Source: Flavobacteriales bacterium (lineage in GTDB: Bacteria > Bacteroidota > Bacteroidia > Flavobacteriales_D > UBA2798). From it: DNA of 54,190 bases. Position 1 is the first letter of the stretch. Every line of letters starts with the position of its first letter. Positions 37,607 through 46,043 of the stretch are shown here, piece by piece. A program made the translations under genes and the position numbers. The stretch covers positions 1 to 54,190 of the forward strand of contig JAIBBF010000019.1 in NCBI GenBank assembly GCA_019694795.1. Direction: 5' to 3'. The notes below the pieces were generated by a model that was not told where the DNA came from, did no database searches, and was given only the letters and a program-made list of their open reading frames with translations.

Positions 37607-40600
37607 TTATCGTAATAATGTTACATCACCGGTAATCACGTGCTCAACACCGTCTTCTGTTACGGCACGCACCTGGTACACATAAACACTCATTGGTTGC
37701 GGAACATTTTTATACGTTCCATCCCAACCGAGGCAAACATAGGGACCGCATTGCTGAATGTCGGTCGATTCGAAAATCAATTCTCCCCAGTTGTTGTAAA
37801 TACGGTACTCCAATTCTTTGAATGGACCGCCGTAGATATAGAGAAAATCATTATTGCCATCGCCGTTCGGACTAAACGCGTTTGGAATATCCGGTGGAAG
37901 GAAAACAATGATGTCGGATTTAGTTGTGTCGTAACATCCATTTCCATCCTCCACTACCAGAATCACCGAATAGGTGCCACTGCCGTTGAAGCCATGACTT
38001 GGATTCTGATTCAAATCAATGGCAGAACTATCTCCGAAATTCCATTGCCAACTAACGATTTGTCCCGCCGGTGTGGATTGATCCGTAAAGTTTACAACTT
38101 CAAACTGATTCACCGAATAGGATGATGCAATGTAAGCAGCGTTTGGACCCGGAAGTACATTGGTATTTTGAGTTAAGGAATCGATGCAACCGAAAGCTGT
38201 CGTCGCTATCAATGTAACCGAATAGGAACCTGCACCCGGATAAAGGTGATTTGGATTTTGCACTGTAGAAGTTCCTCCATCGCCGAAATTCCACTGCCAT
38301 CCTGTAATGGTTGATCCCACTACCGAACTGGTATCTGTAAAATCGGTTCCGCCATTTAAACATGGATTCGGAGAGTAAAATCCAACTTCGGGCAGATAAT
38401 GAACGTCTACAGGTTGTGTTAACGTGTCTTTACATCCATTGGATGAAGTGGCAATCAGCGTAACATTGTAGGTTCCTGCCTGCGCAAATAAATGAGTAGG
38501 ATTTACAGAAGTAGAACTCTGTCCATCGCCAAAATCCCAGTTCCAGCCAACCACTCCGCCAATGGCAGTAGATCCGTCGGTGAATACTGAAGTAATTCCA
38601 AAGCAAGGTTCTGTAAAACTAAAGGCAGGAACAGGTGATGGAATGATGGCAACATCGATCGTGTCTTTGGCAGCCTGACATCCTCCGTTGTTGATGGATG
38701 TAAAAATTAACGTCACCGTTCCATTGCTAATATCATTTGCACCGGGGTGATAATAAGATCCCACCAATGAATCGGGTGTAAAAATTCCGCTTCCGAGTGT
38801 GGTCCAGATTCCTTGTCCTGTAGTTACATTCACCAACAGTGGAATCGGATCACCGGAACATGCGGTGTCGTTATTCATGATGAGTGCGGTAGGTGGATTA
38901 TAAAATCCGACTTCTACTGTATCGGTTGTTGTTATACAATTTCCAACATTGGTAGCGGTAAGATAAAGAGTAACCGCTCCTGCTGCAGTGTCTGCTGCGC
39001 TTGGAATGTAGGTTGCATTGAGTGTATTTGCATTGGGTGAAAATGTTCCGCTTCCACTGCTGCTCCATGTTCCGCCACCTGCAAATTGCACGGTTCCATT
39101 GAGAGGAACTCCACTGGTATCTTTACAAACCTGAATATCGGCTCCGGCGTTTACATCGGGACCATCCACAAAAACGATGTGTAGAGTGTCAACTGCAGTG
39201 GGACATAATCCATTTCCGGTGGAAGATAAAACCAGGAACATCGAGCCTGCACTCACTTCAGCTGCTGATGGAGTGTAATCGGTAACTAAGGTACTGCTGT
39301 TCGGATTAAAGGTTCCATTTCCATTGAGCCAGAGTCCACCCGAAGCATTGTTTACCGTTCCGTTCAAACTTACCAATGGATTGTTGTTACAGGCAGAAGT
39401 ATCGGGTCCCACATTTACACTAGGCAGCGATTGTACAAATACAGGGTGATTGATCGTATCGCGGCAACCTGAGGATGAATTAATGATGAGTTGAACATTG
39501 TATAATCCACCGCTAGCAAACGTATGTGTTGGATTCGGTAATCCGGAAGTGGGCGATCCATCTCCGAAATTCCAGGTCCATGAATTCACGGTATTATTCG
39601 CAGAAGCTGTAGATGTATTGCTAAAGGAAGCGGGTGAACTGATACAGACGGAATCCGGATTATTGAAATCGGCATTCGACCATGCAATTGGAAATGTTCG
39701 GTAGGCTGTGTCGGCACATGGGGTTCCATATTGTGCAATTAGTTGTACCGTGTAGGTTCCGATTCCGGGATAGGTATGCGAAGGATTGGTTTGTGTAGAT
39801 GTAGGAGATCCGTCACCAAAATCCCATACAAATCCGTTGGCAGTTATGGATGAAGTATTGTTGAACTGAATGGCATTTCCTGCACATCCGTTTACGGGTC
39901 CAATTCCCGCAAGGGCTGGTGGGGGACAAACCACTACGTTAAACTGGAAATCGCGGTATACACTTCCAATTAAAATTCCATCGCGCCACTCATCGCAGCG
40001 AACACCAACTACGTACTGTCCGATATTGGATGGAATTCCATCTACAATTCCACCGCTGCTGATGGTTAGGTTAGCTCCTCCAAGCGGATTGTTTACGCCG
40101 TAACCGGGATTGTAATTTACATATACAAAATTCGGAACGCCGGCAGTAAAGGTTAAATCGTTTGGTGTTAAATAATCGATATCAGAAAGTGGATTGTAAA
40201 AGGAATACACCAATGAATCTCCATCAGCATCCGTAGCACTGTGATCGAAATCGAGTGGTTGCCCCTGACAAACGAATACAGGTGGGAAATTCACCCATTG
40301 GGGTGAACTGTTGGTGAGCAACATAGTGTTATCTGAAATTCTGCAGTAAAATCCTTCTCCCGCATTGAGTGGGTTGTTCAAATTGACAATGGAAGAATTT
40401 CGGCAACAGGTTTCAAAATACAAATGATATCCGCCTGCTACAGGTGGTAAGTTATTTACGATACCGGCATACAAACCCTCCTCTACACAAATACCCGGAT
40501 CTGCTACGCAGGTGTCGAGATTTAGCGGCACTGTTGTGAGCTGAATTCGGTTTAAGGTTACCGAAGCATTGAAGGTACCATTCGCATTATAAATTTCAAT

Positions 40601-40798
40601 CGCTGCTGAAGTTTGCAAATCGGCATGCGGTCCGGTTGCAGGTGTACAGTCGCGATACAGTTTTAACAGAATCCGATAGGTACTTCCTCCCAAATGTTCG
40701 TAGGTGAGGGAACCTCCAACAATATGCGTTGAGTAGGCAGGAGAGAAGGTGATTAAAAAAATAAATACAGAAAGTAGCCTGTAGAGTTTTCCTTTCAT
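37607..40798 (-). CDS. Giant T9SS type B cargo protein (A1): H-x-GG N-terminal domain, PKD and Cys-pair repeats, CHU_C tail
   Basis: A 1063-residue protein with a signal peptide ending Ala-Tyr-Ser before Thr. The N-terminal domain (about 25-290; HIVGGSLTYE, YRDC, ETCCRNSS) is shared with the lone type B protein at 5274-9359. Two PKD domains follow (about 296-457, WDFGDGSP, WNWGDGSP-like with FGDGSP), then three 88-residue Cys-pair repeats (458-718), three further PKD domains (719-965) and a type B sorting domain (AFSPNGDGNNDFL, YNNWGELIFES, GWDGTYKNVPQP, ending VTLLR). It is first in the A1-F1-E1 operon. It is a surface-exposed, probably adhesive filament-like protein. Confidence 0.9.
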   Translation of the reverse strand: MKGKLYRLLSVFIFLITFSPAYSTHIVGGSLTYEHLGGSTYRILLKLYRDCTPATGPHADLQTSAAIEIYNANGTFNASVTLNRIQLTTVPLNLDTCVADPGICVEEGLYAGIVNNLPPVAGGYHLYFETCCRNSSIVNLNNPLNAGEGFYCRISDNTMLLTNSSPQWVNFPPVFVCQGQPLDFDHSATDADGDSLVYSFYNPLSDIDYLTPNDLTFTAGVPNFVYVNYNPGYGVNNPLGGANLTISSGGIVDGIPSNIGQYVVGVRCDEWRDGILIGSVYRDFQFNVVVCPPPALAGIGPVNGCAGNAIQFNNTSSITANGFVWDFGDGSPTSTQTNPSHTYPGIGTYTVQLIAQYGTPCADTAYRTFPIAWSNADFNNPDSVCISSPASFSNTSTASANNTVNSWTWNFGDGSPTSGLPNPTHTFASGGLYNVQLIINSSSGCRDTINHPVFVQSLPSVNVGPDTSACNNNPLVSLNGTVNNASGGLWLNGNGTFNPNSSTLVTDYTPSAAEVSAGSMFLVLSSTGNGLCPTAVDTLHIVFVDGPDVNAGADIQVCKDTSGVPLNGTVQFAGGGTWSSSGSGTFSPNANTLNATYIPSAADTAAGAVTLYLTATNVGNCITTTDTVEVGFYNPPTALIMNNDTACSGDPIPLLVNVTTGQGIWTTLGSGIFTPDSLVGSYYHPGANDISNGTVTLIFTSINNGGCQAAKDTIDVAIIPSPVPAFSFTEPCFGITSVFTDGSTAIGGVVGWNWDFGDGQSSTSVNPTHLFAQAGTYNVTLIATSSNGCKDTLTQPVDVHYLPEVGFYSPNPCLNGGTDFTDTSSVVGSTITGWQWNFGDGGTSTVQNPNHLYPGAGSYSVTLIATTAFGCIDSLTQNTNVLPGPNAAYIASSYSVNQFEVVNFTDQSTPAGQIVSWQWNFGDSSAIDLNQNPSHGFNGSGTYSVILVVEDGNGCYDTTKSDIIVFLPPDIPNAFSPNGDGNNDFLYIYGGPFKELEYRIYNNWGELIFESTDIQQCGPYVCLGWDGTYKNVPQPMSVYVYQVRAVTEDGVEHVITGDVTLLR

Positions 40799-40818
40799 AG
40801 CTTGATAGTTCTAATGAG

Positions 40819-40826
40819 TAAATATA
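40819..40826 (-). promoter_or_regulatory. Candidate -7 element of the A1-F1-E1 operon
   Basis: Minus-strand TATATTTA (seven of eight matches to TAnnTTTG), 20 bases before the A1 ATG. A TTG lies upstream at a short 15-base spacing. The 143-base gap is shared with the divergent SBBP gene. Confidence 0.35.
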
Positions 40827-40941
40827 AATAAAAGGTTCTTACAATAATGCAGAATGAAATTTTTCCAATAATAAAGTCAAACTTTGGTTTTGGTTTGCTT
40901 CCTTTTGTCTATTTTAGCTAGTATTATTGCCATCTTCTGCT

Positions 40942-43419
40942 ATGAGAAAACTATTACTTTTTTCCGGATTCTTGCTGAGTGTTTCAGTATCAGCTCAGAT
41001 CAATGTACAATGGGAATCGCGTTACAATGGCGCAGGTACAAATACGCCTGAAATTGTTGCCGATATGTATGTTGATGCTTCCGGAAATATTTACGTCACC
41101 GGCTCTGCTTACAATGCCATAAGCGGTTATGATATTGTCACCGTGAAGTATAATAATGCGGGAGTAGCACAGTGGACTCAAACCTTCAATGGATCCGGAA
41201 ACGGTTTAGATGAAGCGCGTGCATTAGCCGTGGATGCTTCCGGAAATGTGTATGTTACCGGTTACGCATTTCGCTCGGGATCGAATTACGATTATACCAC
41301 CATCAAATACAATTCCGCTGGAACTCAGCAATGGCAGCAATATTATGATGCCGGCGCAAGTCTGTTTGATGATGCCCGCGACATTGCAGTGGATGCATCA
41401 GGAAATGTTATTGTTACCGGTTCTGCCAATGTAAGTACATCGAATACCAATATCCGCACGGTAAAATATAATTCTGCCGGAACGCAGCAATGGGTGGCTG
41501 ATTTTACTTCTTCCGGAAATAACCTCGATCAGGGGACCATTGTCCTCACCGACGCCTCCGGAAATGTCTACGTTGCAGGAAACGCCTTTAATACAGGTCA
41601 GGATCTGAATTACCGCGTTATTAAATACAATTCGGCAGGAACGCAGCAATGGACCGTTCAATACAATCATACCCTCAATTCCTATGAATACCCCACCGAT
41701 ATGGTGATGGATGCTTCAGGAAATTTATATGTTACCGGTTATGCCTATAATGGAGCAGCCAGTGATGATGATGTTCACACCATAAAAATTAATTCTTCAG
41801 GTACGATTACGAATACAGTCATATTTAACGGAACTGCCAATGCCGCAGATGTTTCGAATGCGATTAAACTGGATGCAAGCGGAAATGTTTATGTTGTAGG
41901 CAGAGCAAAAAATACAGGAACCGCCGAAGATTTTTGGGTGGCTAAATACAATTCAACACTCGGATTAATCTGGACCGATTCCTATAATGGTATTGGTGGA
42001 AATTATGACGAAGCAAGTGATGTTGCCATTGACAATTCAGGCAATGTTTACGTTACCGGTTATAGTTATTTACCCGGATCGAACAATGATTTTATGACCA
42101 TCAAATATGATCCTGCAACAGGAAGCCGTGTTTGGTCGACCCGCTTCAACGGAACGGCGAACAACAGCGACCAGGCTAAAAAAATCAATGTTGATGCTGC
42201 AGGAAATGTTTATGTAAGCGGAGATAGCAAAGGAAGTGGAACTGGTACCGATTACAGCACCATAAAATATTGTCAGCTTACCACCAATGCCGGAAGCGAT
42301 CAGCAAATTTGTTCCGGAGGAAGTGTACAACTGAATGCAACGGGAGGAACTACCTGGTCATGGACACCCAGCACCGGACTTAGCGCAAGCAATATTTCTA
42401 ATCCCTTAGCGAATCCCTCTTCTACCACCACCTATTTTGTGAGCTCCACCGATGGGAATGGTTGCACAGATTTAGATACCATTCAGGTTGTGGTAAATAC
42501 TTTACCGGGTCCTGTAATTACGCCATCCGGACCTACCACTTTTTGTGTTGGTGATTCAGTTACTTTAAATGCATCCGGATTCGCTGCCTATTCCTGGAAT
42601 ACCGGATCTTCCAATGCTTCTATTACAGTTTATACGGCAGGGACCTACACGGTAACCGTTACGGATGCCATGATGTGTAATAACTCAACAAATATTTCAG
42701 TTTCTGTAAATTCGCTTCCTTCAGTAGATGCGGGAACAGCTGCTGATTTTTGTATTGGTAACAGTACCCCTTTAAATGCAAGCGGAGCGGTTTCCTATGT
42801 GTGGGATGCTAATCCTGCATTAAGCAATACCTCCATTGCTAATCCGCAAGCCTCACCAACCGCAGATACCTGGTTTTATGTTACCGGCACCGATGCAAAC
42901 GGATGCAGTAATTACGATTCAGTTTTTGTGAATGTAAATCCTCTTCCAACCACTCCAACCAACACCTTTGTTCAAGCGAACTATACCTGTGTTACCAACA
43001 ATACTTCCGGTAACCAATGGTATTTAAACGGGGTTGCCATTCCGGGAGCTACGGGTCAGGTTTTAAATGTAACGGCCAATGGCGAGTACTGGGTGGTTTA
43101 CTCCGATGCCAATGGTTGTATGAGTGCAAATTCAGATACCGTTACCGTATTAGATGTTAGCGTGGAGGAATTAGGTTTGGAGCATTTAACGATTTATCCA
43201 AATCCGAATAATGGAATGTTTACGGTTGAAATCAATGCTTCCTATTCCATTCAGCAAATGGATGTAATCAATGTATTGGGTGATGTGGTTTATACTATTT
43301 CTCCAAACGGAAAATCATCCATTCAGGTCGATCTTAAAAATCAGAATTCAGGAATATATTTTGTTCGTATTCTTACCAAAGAAAACAAGTACATCACCCG
43401 AAGGGTGATAAAAAATTAA
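40942..43419 (+). CDS. Secreted SBBP-repeat beta-propeller protein with Ig-like domains and T9SS type A sorting domain
   Basis: An 825-residue protein. A TTG lies five codons upstream; the ATG at 40942 gives a signal peptide ending Val-Ser-Ala before Gln. Residues about 20-445 are built from SBBP beta-propeller repeats of 52-54 residues (DASGNVYVTGYAF to the next DASGN). Ig/PKD-like modules follow (about 450-735, e.g. NAGSDQQICSGGSVQLNATGG). The C-terminal type A tail has LTIYPNPNNGMFTVEI and GIYFVRILTKENKYITRRVIK. It is exported by T9SS; the ligand is unknown. The stop codon overlaps the convergent FG-GAP gene by 4 bases. Confidence 0.88.
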   Translation: MRKLLLFSGFLLSVSVSAQINVQWESRYNGAGTNTPEIVADMYVDASGNIYVTGSAYNAISGYDIVTVKYNNAGVAQWTQTFNGSGNGLDEARALAVDASGNVYVTGYAFRSGSNYDYTTIKYNSAGTQQWQQYYDAGASLFDDARDIAVDASGNVIVTGSANVSTSNTNIRTVKYNSAGTQQWVADFTSSGNNLDQGTIVLTDASGNVYVAGNAFNTGQDLNYRVIKYNSAGTQQWTVQYNHTLNSYEYPTDMVMDASGNLYVTGYAYNGAASDDDVHTIKINSSGTITNTVIFNGTANAADVSNAIKLDASGNVYVVGRAKNTGTAEDFWVAKYNSTLGLIWTDSYNGIGGNYDEASDVAIDNSGNVYVTGYSYLPGSNNDFMTIKYDPATGSRVWSTRFNGTANNSDQAKKINVDAAGNVYVSGDSKGSGTGTDYSTIKYCQLTTNAGSDQQICSGGSVQLNATGGTTWSWTPSTGLSASNISNPLANPSSTTTYFVSSTDGNGCTDLDTIQVVVNTLPGPVITPSGPTTFCVGDSVTLNASGFAAYSWNTGSSNASITVYTAGTYTVTVTDAMMCNNSTNISVSVNSLPSVDAGTAADFCIGNSTPLNASGAVSYVWDANPALSNTSIANPQASPTADTWFYVTGTDANGCSNYDSVFVNVNPLPTTPTNTFVQANYTCVTNNTSGNQWYLNGVAIPGATGQVLNVTANGEYWVVYSDANGCMSANSDTVTVLDVSVEELGLEHLTIYPNPNNGMFTVEINASYSIQQMDVINVLGDVVYTISPNGKSSIQVDLKNQNSGIYFVRILTKENKYITRRVIKN
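41074..42270 (+). repeat. Coding tandem repeats (SBBP), about 159 bp period
   Basis: Eight repeat starts of the form DASGN[IV]YV[TAS]G are seen. The half blade at the mature N-terminus (NVQWESRYNG) pairs with the partial last repeat, which would close an eight-bladed propeller. Codons of the repeats stay similar at DNA level (GATGC-TC-GGAAATG). Confidence 0.8.
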
Positions 43420-45446
43420 GGGATATACACCATTGGTAAAACCGCGGTTTTTTGACCAGTTTCCAGTTTTACAAAATAATATCCGAAAGGAATTTCATGA
43501 AGGAGAATCAGCTGATGGTTCTCCTTTGTTGTTGTTGTGTACACCAATTTTCCGCTTAGATCGATCAATGAAATGGTAGCGCTGGTGTTCTCGCTGTTTT
43601 CAAATTTCACATTAAGTATTCCCTGACTTGGATTGGGATAAAGTGAAAATTTTAAATCGTTTGTGCTTTCTGATATACTGCTAAGTGCAGGATTCGATTT
43701 GTTGGAATAGGCACTCACACGACTGGTTTGTCCATTCATACAGGCCCCTGCAGATCGCTGCACCTCGATGTAATAATCGAGTGGAGTAGTGAGCGGAGCG
43801 GAATTATCGGTATAGGTAAATTGAGAGTTGAGCGTTGCATAAATCAAATGAAATGCTCCTGTACCGGTGGTATCGCGCCATACTCTGTAGTAGGGGAATG
43901 AAAATCCGAGTTGAACATCCCAATTAAGAATGGTTTGTCCGGGTGAACCAGGTGTGGTGGTGAGATGAATGGTTTTGTGATAGGATCCGGCCTGACTTTC
44001 CACATTGCAAACATTCTTTGTAGTGAGGTGGTAGGAATATCCGGAGGCAATCAGATTGGCACCATTATCAATGAATTCTCCAACGGAGGAATAGGGTAGA
44101 GTAGTAAGTAAATCATCACCTGTGCCGTTAAAGCGGTACACTAAAAAGCTATCGATATAGGTGGTGTTTCGTTTTTCCCAAATCAGAATGTTTTCATTGA
44201 AATTGGTATTTACGGAGGCCATGCATAATTCCTGCACAGGTAAAAAGGTGCACATTGGATACACATACACCGATCCGCTATTGGTACCATTATCGTCGTT
44301 AAACGGTGCGCCGATGACGATATCCATATTGTCGACCACTGTACATATTCCGTAATTATCATTGGTATTAGCATCGGTAGCGCGCAATGGAAATTCAAAC
44401 ATCCAATTGCTTCCTGTATATCTGTAGATATAAACAGATCCACTTTCCGATCCTAAATCATCATCATGAAATGCACCGGCAACAATGGTTTTTCCTGAAA
44501 TGGAAACGGAATAACCTAACCAGTCATCCGTAGCACCATCAGGGGCTGATAATACTTGTTCCTGATTCCAGCTATTTCCAGTTCTGCGATACACATATGC
44601 AGCTCCACTTGCAGAAGCTAATACATCTTTTCCATAGGCGCCGATAACTGCCAGACTATCATTAATGCCCACGGAAAAACCAAAAGCATCACCTGGTTGA
44701 CCGTCTGCCGGAAATATTTTTTGTTCCAGCGAAAACATGCCGCCATTCCATGAAAAAATATAAGCCGATCCGGAATTAACGCCCATATCGTCATCCTGGT
44801 ATGCACCTACAATCAAACGGTCCTTGTGGATGTCCACATTGTATCCAAAGAAGTCATCGATCTGAGGAGCAGTCCCACTTAATTTTTGCAATTGGGGCCA
44901 ATTGATTCCGTTGTATTTGAAGATGTAAACCGCTCCATTACCTGTTCCTGAAATCACCGAGCGATAGGATCCTACCACTGCAATGCTATCGTAAACAGAT
45001 ACCGAATATCCGAATTCATCTCCTGCAGCTCCGTCGCTGGCAATCAGCTTATCTTCCTGCACCCAAATGGAACCATTGTGGCGGAAAATATATGCTGCCC
45101 CGGCATTGATTCCGTTTTCATCATCGAGGCAAGCACCTACAATGGCAACATCACCAAAAAGATCAACCGAAATTCCAAAACGATCATCCTGATCCGGATC
45201 CAAAGGGGTTACCTTTTGTTCCATGGTCCAGGTTCCATTATTTTCTCTGTAGAAGTATACCGTTCCGCAACCGGGATTGATATCGTTATTTTTAGGAGCA
45301 CCCGCCAATACCACATTTCCCCATTTGGCAACAGCATCTCCGAATTCGTCGGAAGCTGCACCATCGGGAGCCAGTAACTTTGTTTCGGTTTGCGAAAAAC
45401 CAAAAAAAGGAATCAGGGTCAACAGGCAGGCAGGTAGTATTCTCAT
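43416..45446 (-). CDS. Secreted FG-GAP-repeat beta-propeller protein with T9SS type A sorting domain
   Basis: A 676-residue protein. A TTG lies upstream at 45467; the ATG at 45446 gives a signal peptide ending Gly-Phe-Ser before Gln. Residues about 20-390 contain seven FG-GAP-type repeats, each like DEFGYSVSVYDSIAVVGSY, the number expected for one closed seven-bladed propeller. About 390-590 is fibronectin-like. The last 75 residues are the type A tail (FSLYPNPSQGILNVKFE, LIDLSGKLVYT, YYFVKLETGQ). It should be exported by T9SS. The stop TAA overlaps the stop of the convergent SBBP gene in a shared TTAA. Confidence 0.87.
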   Translation of the reverse strand: MRILPACLLTLIPFFGFSQTETKLLAPDGAASDEFGDAVAKWGNVVLAGAPKNNDINPGCGTVYFYRENNGTWTMEQKVTPLDPDQDDRFGISVDLFGDVAIVGACLDDENGINAGAAYIFRHNGSIWVQEDKLIASDGAAGDEFGYSVSVYDSIAVVGSYRSVISGTGNGAVYIFKYNGINWPQLQKLSGTAPQIDDFFGYNVDIHKDRLIVGAYQDDDMGVNSGSAYIFSWNGGMFSLEQKIFPADGQPGDAFGFSVGINDSLAVIGAYGKDVLASASGAAYVYRRTGNSWNQEQVLSAPDGATDDWLGYSVSISGKTIVAGAFHDDDLGSESGSVYIYRYTGSNWMFEFPLRATDANTNDNYGICTVVDNMDIVIGAPFNDDNGTNSGSVYVYPMCTFLPVQELCMASVNTNFNENILIWEKRNTTYIDSFLVYRFNGTGDDLLTTLPYSSVGEFIDNGANLIASGYSYHLTTKNVCNVESQAGSYHKTIHLTTTPGSPGQTILNWDVQLGFSFPYYRVWRDTTGTGAFHLIYATLNSQFTYTDNSAPLTTPLDYYIEVQRSAGACMNGQTSRVSAYSNKSNPALSSISESTNDLKFSLYPNPSQGILNVKFENSENTSATISLIDLSGKLVYTTTTKENHQLILLHEIPFGYYFVKLETGQKTAVLPMVYIP

Positions 45447-45482
45447 TTCTCTATTAAGATACGGCAAAAATCGGACAAATAC

Positions 45483-45511
45483 TTGATATTTCTGAAAACT
45501 TTGTAGATTTA
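45483..45511 (+). promoter_or_regulatory. Promoter of the small membrane protein gene
   Basis: TTG (45483-45485), an 18-base spacer and TAGATTTA (45504-45511, seven of eight matches), ending 4 bases before the ATG at 45516, so the transcript would be leaderless. Confidence 0.5.
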
Positions 45512-45515
45512 CCTA

Positions 45516-46043
45516 ATGCAAACTATACGGTCGTTTTTTCGAATCATTGAATATCTGGCAATTGCGGGAATTCTCGTGATGGGCGTACTGTTTATGACCG
45601 GGCATCTTTCCATTTTTAACGACATTAAACTATTCCTTACCCTGTTTGATGTGTTGCTGGTGCTGTTTATTTTTCTGAATTGTACCGACGATTACAAAAC
45701 ACCTTTCGAAAAGTTATTCAGATTTATTGGCTGGATGGTCCTTTTATCGGGGGTGGTTTTGATTTTTATCATTTACGAAAGCGTGAAACCGGATGCTTAT
45801 TGGCCTTGGTTAAATACGGTTTTGGTGTTGGGACTTTTTGCTGCTCAATTATCTGAAATCAATGAGCTGAAACGTTCAAACGATTTATTAAAGCTGATTA
45901 ATTTTTTGGTTACCCTTGCTGCCTTCGTGGTAATGATCATGCTGATTCACGGTAAAGCCATGCCGCTGATTTTATTGTTTGGATTACTGGGAGCAAATCT
46001 CGTTACCGTATTAGCTACGGTATTGACCGGTAAACTGAAGTAA
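45516..46043 (+). CDS. Small multipass inner-membrane protein of unknown function
   Basis: A 175-residue, highly hydrophobic protein with about six predicted transmembrane helices (near residues 11-30, 37-55, 70-88, 97-113, 127-146, 148-170). A short charged loop (TDDYKTPFEK) follows helix two and another (SEINELKRSNDLLK) precedes helix five. No catalytic motif or known family is recognised. Its stop directly abuts the stop of the convergent propeller/SPOR gene (TAATTA), with no terminator between them. Confidence 0.65.
   Translation: MQTIRSFFRIIEYLAIAGILVMGVLFMTGHLSIFNDIKLFLTLFDVLLVLFIFLNCTDDYKTPFEKLFRFIGWMVLLSGVVLIFIIYESVKPDAYWPWLNTVLVLGLFAAQLSEINELKRSNDLLKLINFLVTLAAFVVMIMLIHGKAMPLILLFGLLGANLVTVLATVLTGKLK

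Noticed and set aside
41074-42270. Regular repeats that could be taken for a CRISPR or minisatellite
   Set aside because: The period of about 159 bases is in frame, encodes SBBP propeller blades and has no spacer structure.
43393-43409. Hairpin ATCACCC-GAA-GGGTGAT as terminator for the SBBP gene
   Set aside because: It lies inside the coding region, is followed by A and not T on the plus strand, and on the minus strand its T run precedes the stem.
46004-46022. TACCGTA-TTAGC-TACGGTA hairpin as terminator of the small membrane protein gene
   Set aside because: It lies inside the coding sequence 19 bases before the stop and has no adjoining T run.
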